A DNA stretch of 64,000 nt, from contig CM055110.1 in the NCBI GenBank assembly GCA_029204225.1, positions 13,766,796-13,830,795 on the forward strand, written 5' to 3'. Below are positions 10,559 to 20,856 of the stretch, piece by piece (within the stretch, counting starts at the first letter, position 1; every line of letters begins with the position of its first letter). A program made the position numbers and the translations under genes. Under the pieces are notes generated by a model. The model was given only the letters and a program-made list of their open reading frames with translations. It was not told the origin of the DNA and did no database searches. Origin of the DNA: Diphasiastrum complanatum (taxonomy: Eukaryota > Streptophyta > Lycopodiopsida > Lycopodiales > Lycopodiaceae).

Positions 10559-12080
10559 ATTCTGTTTCTCCAACCTAGTAATTACCTCGATGAATGGTTG
10601 GGTATATTCAGACTGTTGAGCTTCAAAATTTTGCAACGTCGTATGACAAGTATGAAGTTTGGCTAACAGCTCATTGTATATTTTTGCGGGGACCGGAGAG
10701 GAATTTGGTTGAGGTGGAACTAAAAGATATAAATGAATCGTTTGTTTTTGGTCATCACACATTTTTTTCCAGGTTTTGATGACCGTTTTTTTTTCGTGAG
10801 GTCCGCTGCCTTTCTGCCTGGAGTTGGGCGTCATGGTGTTTATGTGCCTATTGCAATGTTGAGGCTAGTTGTTGGTGTGATTGGATGCTAGAACACATTG
10901 CTTCCATTTCTTGTTGCATCATGGCCATCTGCTTTCTTGCGTGATCTGCTTCTTGTTGCAATTGTTGGTTGTGGAGATCAAGGTCATGTTTAGCTTTCAT
11001 TGCGGACTCCGCTCGGCGATGGTGGTGGACTCGATCTTACAACAACCAGTTGAGATCCTTGAGTAGACCGTGCGCATGAGAAAGTGCACTGGCCGCCAAG
11101 ACATCAACCTCCTCGGGTGGCTTGCCAAAATCTGGGATCGTGTGGATGGCTCTAGATGGGGCTGCTTGAGCTTCTACATTCTGAGGCAGATTTTTATCGT
11201 ACACATTGGGGGGGTTAGCTCCATCAGGGTATCTCGTATAGGTGTGCGTGGGCGACCCTTCTCCTTGATCAAGAATGATAATTTCTTCCCCTTGAGTGTC
11301 TGGAGCCTCTTTGGCGGTATCTGCTACCACGATATCTTTAGCCTGATCTTCGATAGTTGTGTGCCTTGGTGGTGAGTTGATCTCTGTTGGAATCTGGGGT
11401 AGAGGGGGAAGCTTAAAAGATGGCCTCCGCTTGAGTAGCTCCTGGAGTCGATTGCTCTGCCTTGAAGGGCTAGTTGGAATAGTCATTGCTGCTGGTGGTG
11501 ATGCTGCTTCATCCATTAGTACGGATTCCAATTGCATGGCAAAAGGATGTTTGGGCGAGTTGGGTGCGGCTTGGACTGCTGCTTGTGCCAAAAGGTGTTG
11601 GATTGCTTGCTGCCAATCCTTATCCTCTAGCATGGACTTCTTAGATTTTGTCATAGAAGACGTGGCCTCAATGGAAGATTCTGCTGGAAAGTCCGTTGAA
11701 GGGTCAATTAGGTCGCCCACTTGGTGTATTGCTAGTTGAGTGAGAAGTGGTCCCATCACAGTCTGCTTCTTTGGAGAGAGAAGGGCCTTAAAAATTTCTT
11801 CTTGGACTTTGTGAGCCCAACTGTAGTTGTATCCATCTGGCTCAGTAATAGCAGCTAGTAGGTACATAAAGAAGGTTATTGAAATGCGAGTCTTTCTTGA
11901 CCTTGCCACCTCAAAAAGTTCACTACGAAGGTAGTAGCTCCTTGAAGAACTTCATCAACGATGGCTTCAAGTAATAGACCATCATTCGTGTGGCATGCCT
12001 TTTTAGTAATGTCCAACCCTTTTAACTTTTATTTGACCATCAACCATTGTTATATCTGGTAAATCAACCTTGTACGATGG
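10553..12080 (-). pseudogene. Unrecognised ORF, ORF3-like copy A
   Basis: A 290-codon frame (11909-11037) begins MARSRKTRISITFFMYLLAA and includes YNYSWAHKVQEEIFKALL and MGPLLTQLAIHQVGDL. It continues as a low-complexity S/T/P/E-rich region with a basic island (RLQELLKRRPSFKLPPLP). A second frame (10834-10553, MTPNSRQKGSG...) ends LEKQNC with its stop codon inside the LTR at 10558. The frame extends upstream of 11909 (ELFEVARSRK). It is truncated near 12080, where another element begins. Family unknown. The YSWAHKV...GPLLTQL segment resembles the ORFs at 1981-2892 and 57500-58690. It may be the 3' ORF of a related gypsy copy whose 3' LTR is the LTR at 9737-10558. Confidence 0.5.
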
Positions 12081-12945
12081 TGTGAAATTTCAGAGAAATA
12101 AAGACCAAGAATGGATCTACATCAGATCCTCAAGAGGTTTTGGAAGCTAGATTACATGATCTACTAATCAACCAATGATTAGATCTAGAATTAGATCAAT
12201 TCCCCATCAAAAATCTAGCAAGAACAACAAGCAAATGATTAAACTTGAGACCTACTGCCTTCACACGTGTGAAGAACAGTACCTGTACGGAATTACAGCA
12301 GAGAGTGAAGTACACAAGTGTTAGAAAGCAATAGAACCATAAAATCACAACACAAATATGAGAATACTCAAGATATGCCTCCAAAACCAAGATCTTGCCT
12401 CATTGATTTCTCAAAGTGGATCCATCATGGATTAAATACAAAAATCATCATACTCTCTCTCTAAGACACTTCCAGCACGTGTGAGACAGGTCATAGTGCT
12501 TATCCATATCCACTTTGGCTAAGATTCCATTAATTTGCCACATCATCATTGGTGGCTAGTGTTGACCTTCTAGATTCCTACAAATTAGGAGATAGGTCCT
12601 ACAATCTAGGAGATTTGACTTTTGACATGTATGAAATCTATATACAATGGATCTGAACTTTCTATATGATATTTCACACGTGGGAGACCACTCCTACCCA
12701 TGTGATATAGCATTTTCTACCACTAGAATGGTGCCAAGTGTCATAATACTACTAAACTAGTTTTTGGCCAATTTAGCCACTAGTTTCCAATTTAAATGAT
12801 ATGTACAACATTTATGATCTATCTAAATGACTTAGGCATAGATTTCACACGTGGGAACAGGCTCCACACATGTCTAATGATGATAGGTACAAGTCATTAT
12901 GGTATTTACAAGATTTAACCAAGTTAGCTTTTGCCAATTTTAACA
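12081..12945 (-). repeat. 3' LTR of the 671-aa ORF element
   Basis: Begins TGTGAAATTTC and ends TTTTAACA on the plus strand. It carries a 16-bp perfect palindrome CTTCACACGTGTGAAG at 12259-12274 and further CACGTG-type sites near 12475, 12676 and 12848. The 64-aa ORF inside it is identical in both LTRs simply because the LTRs are. Confidence 0.95.
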
Positions 12946-12956
12946 CTCCTCCTCAA
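12946..12956 (-). promoter_or_regulatory. Polypurine tract
   Basis: Minus strand TTTTGAGGAGGAG immediately precedes the 3' LTR start TGTTAAAATTGG. This is the expected plus-strand primer for reverse transcription and confirms the orientation. Confidence 0.75.
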
Positions 12957-13062
12957 AACTAACTTGATACATCTATGGTACATCTATTTACAACACTTAA
13001 GGCTGATCATTGCAGGTTCATAGGTGTGAAGATCAGCCAATGAGTTTGATGAAGATCCAAGA

Positions 13063-15078
13063 TCACCATATCCATGATAGTGCCTCCTTGATGTTGACTT
13101 CTTTGATGAACTTGAGAGCTTTGCACCACTTGATCACTTTTTCCATTGATTTGTTCCATCCTTGAAACATATGGTTGATCCAAAAGCTCAAAAATAGCTG
13201 AAATTCCATGAGAAAATAAAGAGTCCTTCTTGACTCATAAGGATCACAAAGATCCAACATCATGTTACCAAGATCTCGAGAATTTGGCTCATCAACATTG
13301 GCAAGACTATGCATGCTATAATAACCAAGAGTTCGCATCATATCTTCATGCTTGATTTCCATTCTAATCTCAGATCTAATGAGGCTAAATACTTTATTAT
13401 GGAGATAAGTGTCCTTAGAGGATGATTCACTTACTCTCATAAAGAGTTTACAATTTGCCTCAATACATGAAAAAAGACAAATTTTCATACTATGAATGAG
13501 CAAATCACTCTTGCTCTTGCAAGATTCAAGAGCATACATTTGATGAAATAACCATTTGCTTTCTAATTGATCTAAAATCAATTTGAAATCATTAAGAACA
13601 TCAACTATGTTCTCAAGAGAGACACCATACTCAACTAGTATTGCTTTACTCCAACTTTGAGTTGCAAAAGTCTCACCAAAGCAAATTGATTCACCAAATG
13701 ACATATGAGAAGAAAGCATAAGATCTATACCACTTGAAATGTGCTCCTCTTTCCCTTGAAATGTGAGCCATATGAGCTCAACCATGTCTCTTGATATTCT
13801 TCTTGGAATCATAACTTGAGAAGGACTCTCCTCCTCAATCCTTGGCATACTTGAACCTTGAGATGACTCCTTAAGATCAACTTCTTGGTGCTCCTCCTTG
13901 ATGAAAATCCGAGACCTCCATGTCTCATAATGATCACAATAAACATGACCATACATTGTGCACTTTCTATGATCAACAATATTACTTATGCTAGAACCAT
14001 AAGTCCAAAAATCACCACAACTTGACATGATTTTTCTAATATTGAAATCAAGAACTATTTCCATCTCAATAAGGCTAACTACTTGCTTATGGATATAAGT
14101 GTCCACTTTGGATGCTTCACTTATTCTCATAAGAAGTTTACAACTTGCCTTTAAAATTGAAAATTTACAACTTTCAACATTATGAATGAACACATCATTC
14201 ATGATCTTATTGAAACCAAAAGAAAATACATCATGAAGACATTTCCATTTCCTTGTCTTTATACTCAATGTAAGTTTACAAGGAAAACATGCTTTGCTAT
14301 CTATTAAGGCATCACACTCAACTAGTATTGCCTTAATCCACATTTGAGATACAAAAATCTCTTCAAAGCAAAATAGTTCTTCAAAAGATGTCATGAGAGC
14401 ATAAATGGAACTATTTTCATTTTGTGATTGCTCCTCCTTAATTTTGCTTGGTTTCTCTTGGATCATAACAATAACTTTGAACTTATCCAAAGTTCCAAAC
14501 AAAATGCTTTCCAAGAACATGAAATAAATCCAAGTGACATTCATGAAAGAAACATCTTTCTTTGCATCTTGAACCAAACAATGCACTTCCAAATGAAAAA
14601 CTTCTAGAGGTTTGAAATGTGTGGTGATGGATTTTTGAAGACAACTCTTGTAAGTCCTTGTGAGACTCCAAGCCTCATGCATCTTTCCACAAAGGAAACA
14701 CATTTCCTTAGATTTGTCCTTCTTGCCTTTGCATTTTGCACTTGAATCTCCATCCTTCACCTCGGCCCCCTTGCTTTGGTTCTCCTTGGATGGATTGGTC
14801 TTCATTTTGTAGCATCTTGAGACAAAATGATCTCTCTTGCCACAAAGGTTGCATTTAGGATCCTTACTTGCCTCCAATAGGTTGCCACCTATTGATGCCA
14901 TGATGAGGAAGTAAAACTTTGTGATATGACTTTTCAAAATGTAATTTGTGACTCTCAAGAAACTAGATTTGAACACATTCAACAATCTAGAAGGATCTAC
15001 ACAAGACAAATTTTGAATCATATCTCTTTTCAACCTAGTCAATTGGAAACTAATTTTTGCTTTGATCACTAAGACCAA
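13063..15078 (-). CDS. 671-aa zinc-knuckle protein with tandem duplicated domain (novel)
   Basis: Single intact ORF, 671 codons. The more likely start is Met60 (14901, MASIGGNLLEASKDPKC), because the first 59 residues look like leader. A canonical retroviral-type knuckle CNLCGKRDHFVSRC (residues 76-89, CX2CX4HX4C) is followed by a Lys-rich stretch and a second degenerate Cys/His cluster (127-146, CX2CX3HX11C). The rest is a duplicated module: residues about 225-390 align with about 452-620. Matched pieces are SQMWIKAILVEC / TQSWSKAILVEY, SCKLLMRISEASKVDTYIHK / NCKLFMRVSESSSKDTYLHN and CDHYETWRSR / CDPYESRRTL. There is no RT, protease or integrase motif. By position it takes the place of gag, and the knuckle suggests nucleic-acid binding. 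The duplicated module is of no family I know. The lack of stops over 2 kb and the near-identical LTRs suggest recent activity. Confidence 0.85.
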   Translation of the reverse strand: MVLVIKAKISFQLTRLKRDMIQNLSCVDPSRLLNVFKSSFLRVTNYILKSHITKFYFLIMASIGGNLLEASKDPKCNLCGKRDHFVSRCYKMKTNPSKENQSKGAEVKDGDSSAKCKGKKDKSKEMCFLCGKMHEAWSLTRTYKSCLQKSITTHFKPLEVFHLEVHCLVQDAKKDVSFMNVTWIYFMFLESILFGTLDKFKVIVMIQEKPSKIKEEQSQNENSSIYALMTSFEELFCFEEIFVSQMWIKAILVECDALIDSKACFPCKLTLSIKTRKWKCLHDVFSFGFNKIMNDVFIHNVESCKFSILKASCKLLMRISEASKVDTYIHKQVVSLIEMEIVLDFNIRKIMSSCGDFWTYGSSISNIVDHRKCTMYGHVYCDHYETWRSRIFIKEEHQEVDLKESSQGSSMPRIEEESPSQVMIPRRISRDMVELIWLTFQGKEEHISSGIDLMLSSHMSFGESICFGETFATQSWSKAILVEYGVSLENIVDVLNDFKLILDQLESKWLFHQMYALESCKSKSDLLIHSMKICLFSCIEANCKLFMRVSESSSKDTYLHNKVFSLIRSEIRMEIKHEDMMRTLGYYSMHSLANVDEPNSRDLGNMMLDLCDPYESRRTLYFLMEFQLFLSFWINHMFQGWNKSMEKVIKWCKALKFIKEVNIKEALSWIW

Positions 15079-16916
15079 AGCACTCTATCAAATCACAAAA
15101 ATCAGATTCAAACACCCCTATTGGACTCAACAAACACCAATGACTCTTTCTTTTGAGAGTTGGAATGGATTTGAAAAGATTTGACTCCTAGATTTTTCTT
15201 TTCTCTTGACTAGTTCACTCAACTTTTGATATTCTTGAACAAAGGATGGGTTTTGTTTCAAATACTTGAAAATCAAACTCAATCACTTCTTTTGGACTCA
15301 CTCTTGACCCAAATAATCTCACTCTTAAGATTTTGATTGAATTTGATTTGATTTGACAACAAATTAAACCACTAACTTTCACAAAAAAAAAAAAAAAATG
15401 ATCTACACTAGATCACATAAACTTGACATGTATACTTGATTCAAACACACAAAGATCAGATCCAATCACGCCTTTTGGAATCCTCTTGACCCAAATAATC
15501 TCACTCTTGAGATTTGGAATGGACATGAAATGGTTTGATAACAATCTATGTCAATAATTTTTCACCAAGCTTAAAAATTAGACATCTAGAGATTCACAAA
15601 GATCCCAACCATGTATGAACACTCAAATATGGACTCCTCCTTGTTCTATACTCCCAATGGGATCACAACTTGACCCTCACCCTCTCACAAAGAAAGTTGA
15701 ATTAGAACTTATTTGAGTTTCATACATACAATGTCAAATTGTGCTCAAAAATTGAATTCATTCACCCCTATTGGACTCCACCAAGTACCAATGACTCTAC
15801 CTCTTTAGAGTTGGAATGAAATTCAAAAATGTGATACTTCTCTCTCACTAAGATATGTTCTTACAAAGAGCTAATGCCACTTAGCAAGATTTGATCACAA
15901 TGAAGGAGACAATTTTTCCACCAAAGTCAAGAAATGAGTTACTAGAACTTGCCCTCTACAAAGGAAGGAACTCTTAGGATTTTTGGATCAAACACTACAC
16001 ATGTGACTTACACACCTCTATGACTCTCTTTCAAGCCAAACAAAACTCAACTCTTTGAGTAGGAGTGGAACAATGTGACTTAGATCTCAAAAATCACTTC
16101 TAGAACTCTCCAACAATGCTTATCACTTGTATTGGTAGATTTTGCCTTTATGAGTGTTTGTGCTCTAGAAATTCACTTAAGATTTCACTTGGAGGACTTA
16201 TCCAAGGCTGACTTCTAGCACTTAGATGCTTCTAGTCTCAACCCTTTCACTCTTGAACACATCTAGAGTGAAGATACAATGGATTTCAATCTCTTCCCTT
16301 GCAAATCACTCCTTAATCTATGGTTTTTGGCAATCTTTCACTCTCAACTTTAATGCACACCCAAAGCATATGAAGATCAGCTTTAATGTACTGTAATAAA
16401 GATTCAAATCATCTATATGATTGATCTATACCAAGAACAAATCAAAGGAATAGAAACAATGCATTACAAAGCTTGAAAAATGCACTAGATTGACTAGTTT
16501 TGGGTGTATGAGGCATTAAATGCACCAAAACTGAATTTTATTGCTCATAACAGGTTATGTACGGCCTCACACGTGTGGTAAGTACACATGAAGCCCACAA
16601 AAATATTTGGTACAAATATAATGATTCTATCTATCTATTCAAACTCGCTACCTCAAGATTAGCTAGTTTCCAAAAAACCTGCTAGTTTGGGTGTATGAGT
16701 AAGATATAGCATCAAACTGAAAAATATAGCTCCAAAACTGGTACTGTACGTCCTCACACGTGTGAAGAGTAACCCTGCATCCCACAACCAAGTTTGATGC
16801 ACAAATATCAAGGCTAACTAACTCTTCAAACTCGCCCACTCAAGATTAGTGAGTTTTCTCAAAAAACTTGCCAATCTGGGTGTTGTTTAGATCAATGCTT
16901 TAATCTCTTGTACTTG
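15079..16916 (-). other. Long repetitive leader of the 671-aa ORF element
   Basis: About 1.84 kb between primer site and ORF. It contains at least four to five degenerate copies of a module built on 'cacccctattggactc...ccaatgactct...gagagttggaatgga' (near 15110-15180, 15285-15345, 15465-15535, 15765-15830, weaker near 16020-16075). Two more CACACGTGTG sites occur near 16567 and 16755. An A16 run lies at 15384-15399. No coding frame is credible. Confidence 0.6.
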
Positions 16917-16928
16917 GCTCTGATACCA
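16917..16928 (-). promoter_or_regulatory. Primer-binding site, tRNA-iMet
   Basis: Minus strand TGGTATCAGAGC, the standard plant site complementary to initiator tRNA-Met. It directly abuts the LTR start at 16929 with no spacer. Confidence 0.93.
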
Positions 16929-17793
16929 TGTGAAATTTCAGAGAAATAAAGACCAAGAATGGATCTAGATCAGATCCTCAAGAGGTGTTGGAAGCTAGAT
17001 TACATGATCTACTAATCAACCAATGATTAGATCTAGAATTAGATCAATTCCCCATCAAAAATCTAGCAAGAACAACAAGCAAATGATTAAACTTGAGACC
17101 TACTGCCTTCACACGTGTGAAGAACAGTACCTGTACGGAATTACAGCAGAGAGTGAAGTACACAAGTGTTAGAAAGCAATAGAACCATAAAATCACAACA
17201 CAAATATGAGAATACTCAAGATATGCCTCCAAAACCAAGATCTTGCCTCATTGATTTCTCAAAGTGGATCCATCATGGATTAAATACAAAAATCATCATA
17301 CTCTCTCTCTAAGACACTTCCAGCACGTGTGAGACAGGTCATAGTGCTTATCCATATCCACTTTGGCTAAGATTCCATTAATTTGCCACATCATCATTGG
17401 TGGCTAGTGTTGACCTTCTAGATTCCTACAAATTAGGAGATAGGTCCTACAATCTAGGAGATTTGACTTTTGACATGTATGAAATCTATATACAATGGAT
17501 CTGAACTTTCTATATGATATTTCACACGTGGGAGACCACTCCTACCCATGTGATATAGCATTTTCTACCACTAGAATGGTGCCAAGTGTCATAATACTAC
17601 TAAACTAGTTTTTGGCCAATTTAGCCACTAGTTTCCAATTTAAATGATATGTACAACATTTATGATCTATCTAAATGACTTAGGCATAGATTTCACACGT
17701 GGGAACAGGCTCCACACATGTCTAATGATGATAGGTACAAGTCATTATGGTATTTACAAGATTTAACCAAGTTAGCTTTTGCCAATTTTAACA
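16929..17793 (-). repeat. 5' LTR of the 671-aa ORF element
   Basis: 865 bp, almost identical to 12081-12945. It includes the palindrome CTTCACACGTGTGAAG at 17107-17122. It would hold the promoter driving minus-strand transcription. Confidence 0.95.
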
Positions 17794-19313
17794 ATAGGCA
17801 CATGCAGCTACTAGATCTGGATCTTTGTTAGCATACAAGTTGATGTGATTGTAGCACTTTGTGAGAGCACGTGGTCATGGCACTCAAGTAGAACATTTGG
17901 TGGAGCACTCGGTTGGAACATGTGGTCGAAGCACGTTGGACCAAATTTTTACAATTTCTTTGTAGTTGACTCAAAGACCAATGTCGAATCAACTTGCAAG
18001 TGACATGGATCTCACAAAAAACTTAGATATGCACAGATATCCTAAACTCTCTACAAGGCGATCTTGAGATGGATAGATAAATTAAAAAAATTCATGCTTG
18101 AGATACTCGACAATTAGGACTGTCTGTCAATAGCTATATCCTCATGTAAAAAATTAAATGAAAGCAAATATAGAAAAAAAGATGCAATTACAAGAAAACA
18201 ACATTTTAAGAACACACATATAAAATCGAACACATAAAAAATGATAAAAATAAACAAGGAAATATACCAATTTTATAAAGAGTTAGTGAAGATTTGGTTG
18301 AAGATTTTGGTTGAAGAGAGTCGGTGCAGAAATTCAAATGGAAGCCTTGGCTAAAAAATCTCAGTTTGGACGTTCGGTTAGTTTTGGTAGTGTACTAGTT
18401 GTCGGATATAACATCAGATGTAAGATAAGAAGATTATCATCGAATGTATTTCAATCAATATGAATTAGTCAAGCATTAGACATAAGATCAGATGTGATGA
18501 GGGATTGAGTAGTTGAATATAAAATAGGGTGACTCACCAATGTGCTTGTTGGATGCAACTATCGTAGTAGTTCATCACGAAAACATCGTCAAATGTAGAT
18601 TCATCGGATGTGAACGCGTTGGATGTGAATCTATTGGATGTAGGTCGGATGCAGATCGTCGGATGTAGGTGGAATGTAGTGTCGGATGCAAACTGAATGT
18701 AGTGTCGAATGCAAATGCAAATGGGCATCGAATGGAATTGTCGGATGGAAAGGGTGGATACAAATAGCAGATGCAATTTGGCAGATGCAAAGTTGTTGGA
18801 TTCAAAATAATATTAATTTCTGTCGGATGCAATCTATCAGATGCAAATCTGTCGGATGCAATCTGTCAAATGTAATTCTATCGGATGCAATTCTGTCGGA
18901 TGCAATTCTGTCGGAGGCAATCTGTCGGATGCAAATATGTTGGATGCTCTTTTGTCGGATGCAATCTTGTCGGATACAAATCTGTCAGATGCAAATATGT
19001 CGAATGCAAATCTGTTGGATGCAATCTGTCAGATGCAAATTTGTCGAATGCAATCTGTCGCAACTTTGTGCCTACCAAAATTGGAGTGTAGAAGATTGAT
19101 TTCAAGAAATTTTAGATAGGAGTGGGTCAGTGGTTTTCTTAAACATGTGTGGTAAAATTGCACAAATCTGGATTGATTTTTGAAAGGAATTCTGATGCAA
19201 TCGTTATCTCATAGAAAAGGTGGAATGCGTGCTTGTGAAAAATATGAATGTAGAAAGAGTGTAGGAAATCAAAATCAAGAAGAACTGCTCGATTCATGGT
19301 TATATACAAGTTC
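17794..19313. repeat. Duplicated segment, part R1, copy 1
   Basis: This matches 33926-35460 almost base for base, including the 15-bp minisatellite. The left edge is the LTR end at 17793. At 19313 the two copies part: this copy carries about 840 bp (19314-20155) absent from copy 2. No confident gene is seen. The minus strand at the left edge reads ANKDPDLAAACAYL, a short coding-like stretch present in both copies. Confidence 0.9.
18590..19065. repeat. 15-bp degenerate minisatellite (TCGGATGCAAATCTG type), copy 1
   Basis: More than 25 variants of a 14-16 bp unit (T)GTCGGATGCAA(T/A)CT stand head to tail, most regular from 18825 to 19065. Because 15 is a multiple of three, an open frame (18841-19119, +) reads as repeats such as NLSDANMLDALLSDAILSD. 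I treat this as a by-product of the repeat. The homologous array is at 34735-35210. Confidence 0.9.
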
Positions 19314-20155
19314 TTGGAATGGATTCAAAAAGATTGCCAACGATGCCAATGTTTGCTGATTCCTTCAACCTCGGGTTTCCAGATCTGTGTACTATCTTTT
19401 TGAACTCAATCTTCTTTTTGCAGTATAATGGTATGTGCCCCGCTTGTCAGTTTGGCACACCTACGACCTGAACTTGATCCTTGACTGGCAATGGAAGCTC
19501 AACTTGAATCTTGATCTATCAAGACTCATACATCTATAGTTCTACAGTTCTGCTTCAGATTTTTTCTTGTTTTATTATTGTCTTTAGACTATTACTAATC
19601 TAATCTAAACAAGAAATAGGGAATCAAATTGAATCTAATCCTACTGAAATCACCAAAACAACAGAACAACATCTAACTAAAGCAAATGTGAATCCTACAG
19701 AGTGCTTATTACAAATATCACTCAACTTTTGTGAGAAGAACTCCTTAGGGAGCTGAGCACAAAGTAGCATCATCTCTAACTGGAATGATGAATCAGCCAC
19801 TAAGCCCTATACATCTACTTGATGTTAATCACAAAACCAATCCAGAAAGAGAAAAAACAAACAAAAACATTCATACACAAGTACCCAAACTAAATGCATG
19901 AAGATCGAGCATAGAAAGAGATGCAAGATGAAGGATCTTCAATAAACATTTTTGGAGCATCTCAATACAAAACATATGTTGTGGAACTCGTGAAGGAGGC
20001 TCCTATTTGTGCACACAAAGAGTGAACCCCATTCTATATTTTGAGTTCCACCTCTTGACTAGTGGATGAACCCCATTCTATAATCTTTTGGGTTCCATCT
20101 CTTACATGATAATAGGAGGCCTCTTTATTAAAAGCATTACTCAAGTTGAGAGAGT
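19314..20155. other. Segment present only in copy 1 of the duplication
   Basis: About 840 bp lacking in copy 2, where the sequence jumps from the equivalent of 19313 to 20156 at a short shared TCT. The right part (from about 19965) also matches 32798-33000. The minus strand has a coding-like stretch near 19700-19800 (SSFQLEMMLLCAQLPKEFF), but stops surround it and no family is recognised. Confidence 0.6.
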
Positions 20156-20332
20156 CTAAATTACTAGCTCCCACATGAGATTTTCATCTTTCGGGAATTA
20201 CCATGGGGCTCACAGAATATACATTTAGTGTATCACTAGTAATCCTCATGCTCTCAGACTCGGCTCTCAACGTCATCTCCACTGGAAACCCTTTTTTGGT
20301 GATGAGGTACTGCATCGACACCTCAGGGCATG
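20156..20332 (-). pseudogene. Coding-like relic, left of the LTR insertion (part B)
   Basis: The minus frame reads CPEVSMQYLITKKGFPVEM then TLRAESESMRITSDTLNVYS and VSPMVIPER. The same frame is preserved at 35422-35640 and nearly so at 33020-33160, in three copies in all. The continuation upstream on this strand lies beyond the 9.2-kb insertion at 29541-29740. Unrecognised protein. Confidence 0.4.
20328..20332. other. Target-site duplication GCATG, left
   Basis: GCATG directly precedes the LTR element at 20333 and is repeated at 29536-29540. Uninterrupted sites with a single GCATG occur at 33159-33163 and 35632-35636. Confidence 0.92.
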
Positions 20333-20856
20333 TGTTGCGCTGGCGCCTCAAAGTGCGCTGGGACTTGAGCGGTTTTCCCAACACGCGCTTAAGTCTAACA
20401 TTCATCCCTCATGCACTTACGTAAAAGCCAACTCAGAAACGTATCAAGCTTAACCATTCAGACTTAAGAAAACTGGAATCCCAACCAACCCGAAAGCCAA
20501 CTCAGAATCCGTCCCCAAAAGGTAACCAAAGGCAAAGACAAGCCACACATGAAACCCAAGGCATAGTGGTCGCCAAACTAACCAATTGGCATAGCGGGAA
20601 GCCCCATGTCGATGACAGGGACCCTTAGGCGCCAGTGACGCAAAAAGGTTGTAGTAAGGGTCCTTCCACTTGGACCAGTCCCGGAGGCGAAACCGAAATG
20701 GTAATCATCCCCAAGGATCAACTTTATTAGATTTGGAAGAAGTTACATTCATACATAGACTGACCGGTCTCGGGGCCACCAACACGTGCTGGGCATTGTG
20801 CCTGGCTCGTGCTGGTAGAGGGAGCTGAGACCTGGCGACTGGATTCTTGGCGCTGG
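20333..20856 (-). repeat. 3' LTR of gag-protease element, outer part
   Basis: Matches 28619-29145 of the 5' LTR from TGTTG(C/T)GC(T/C)GGCGCC to CTTGGCGCTGG, where the nested element begins. GGCGCC hexamers are frequent. Confidence 0.92.

Larger units (their letters stand above)
12081..17793 (-). mobile_element. Young non-autonomous LTR element with a single 671-aa ORF
   Basis: Two 865-bp direct repeats (12081-12945, 16929-17793) flank a 3983-bp interior. By eye the LTRs differ at only two positions (near 12098 and 12137). A tRNA-iMet primer site adjoins the right LTR and a polypurine tract adjoins the left one, so the element reads on the minus strand. The interior holds a 1.84-kb repetitive leader and one uninterrupted ORF. 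There is no RT, RNase H, integrase or protease, so mobility would need enzymes in trans. The flanking 5-mers (GATGG and ATAGG) do not match. The right flank continues into a segment also present at 33926, which suggests recombination at this site. Confidence 0.9.

Noticed and set aside
12196-12390. 64-aa ORF, perfectly repeated at 17044-17238
   Set aside because: Identity is explained by both lying in near-identical LTRs. No domain or start context supports a gene.
18841-19119. CRISPR-like spaced repeat or pentapeptide-repeat gene
   Set aside because: The units are contiguous, degenerate and without spacers, in a plant genome. The frame follows from the 15-bp period. Kept only as a finding to test.
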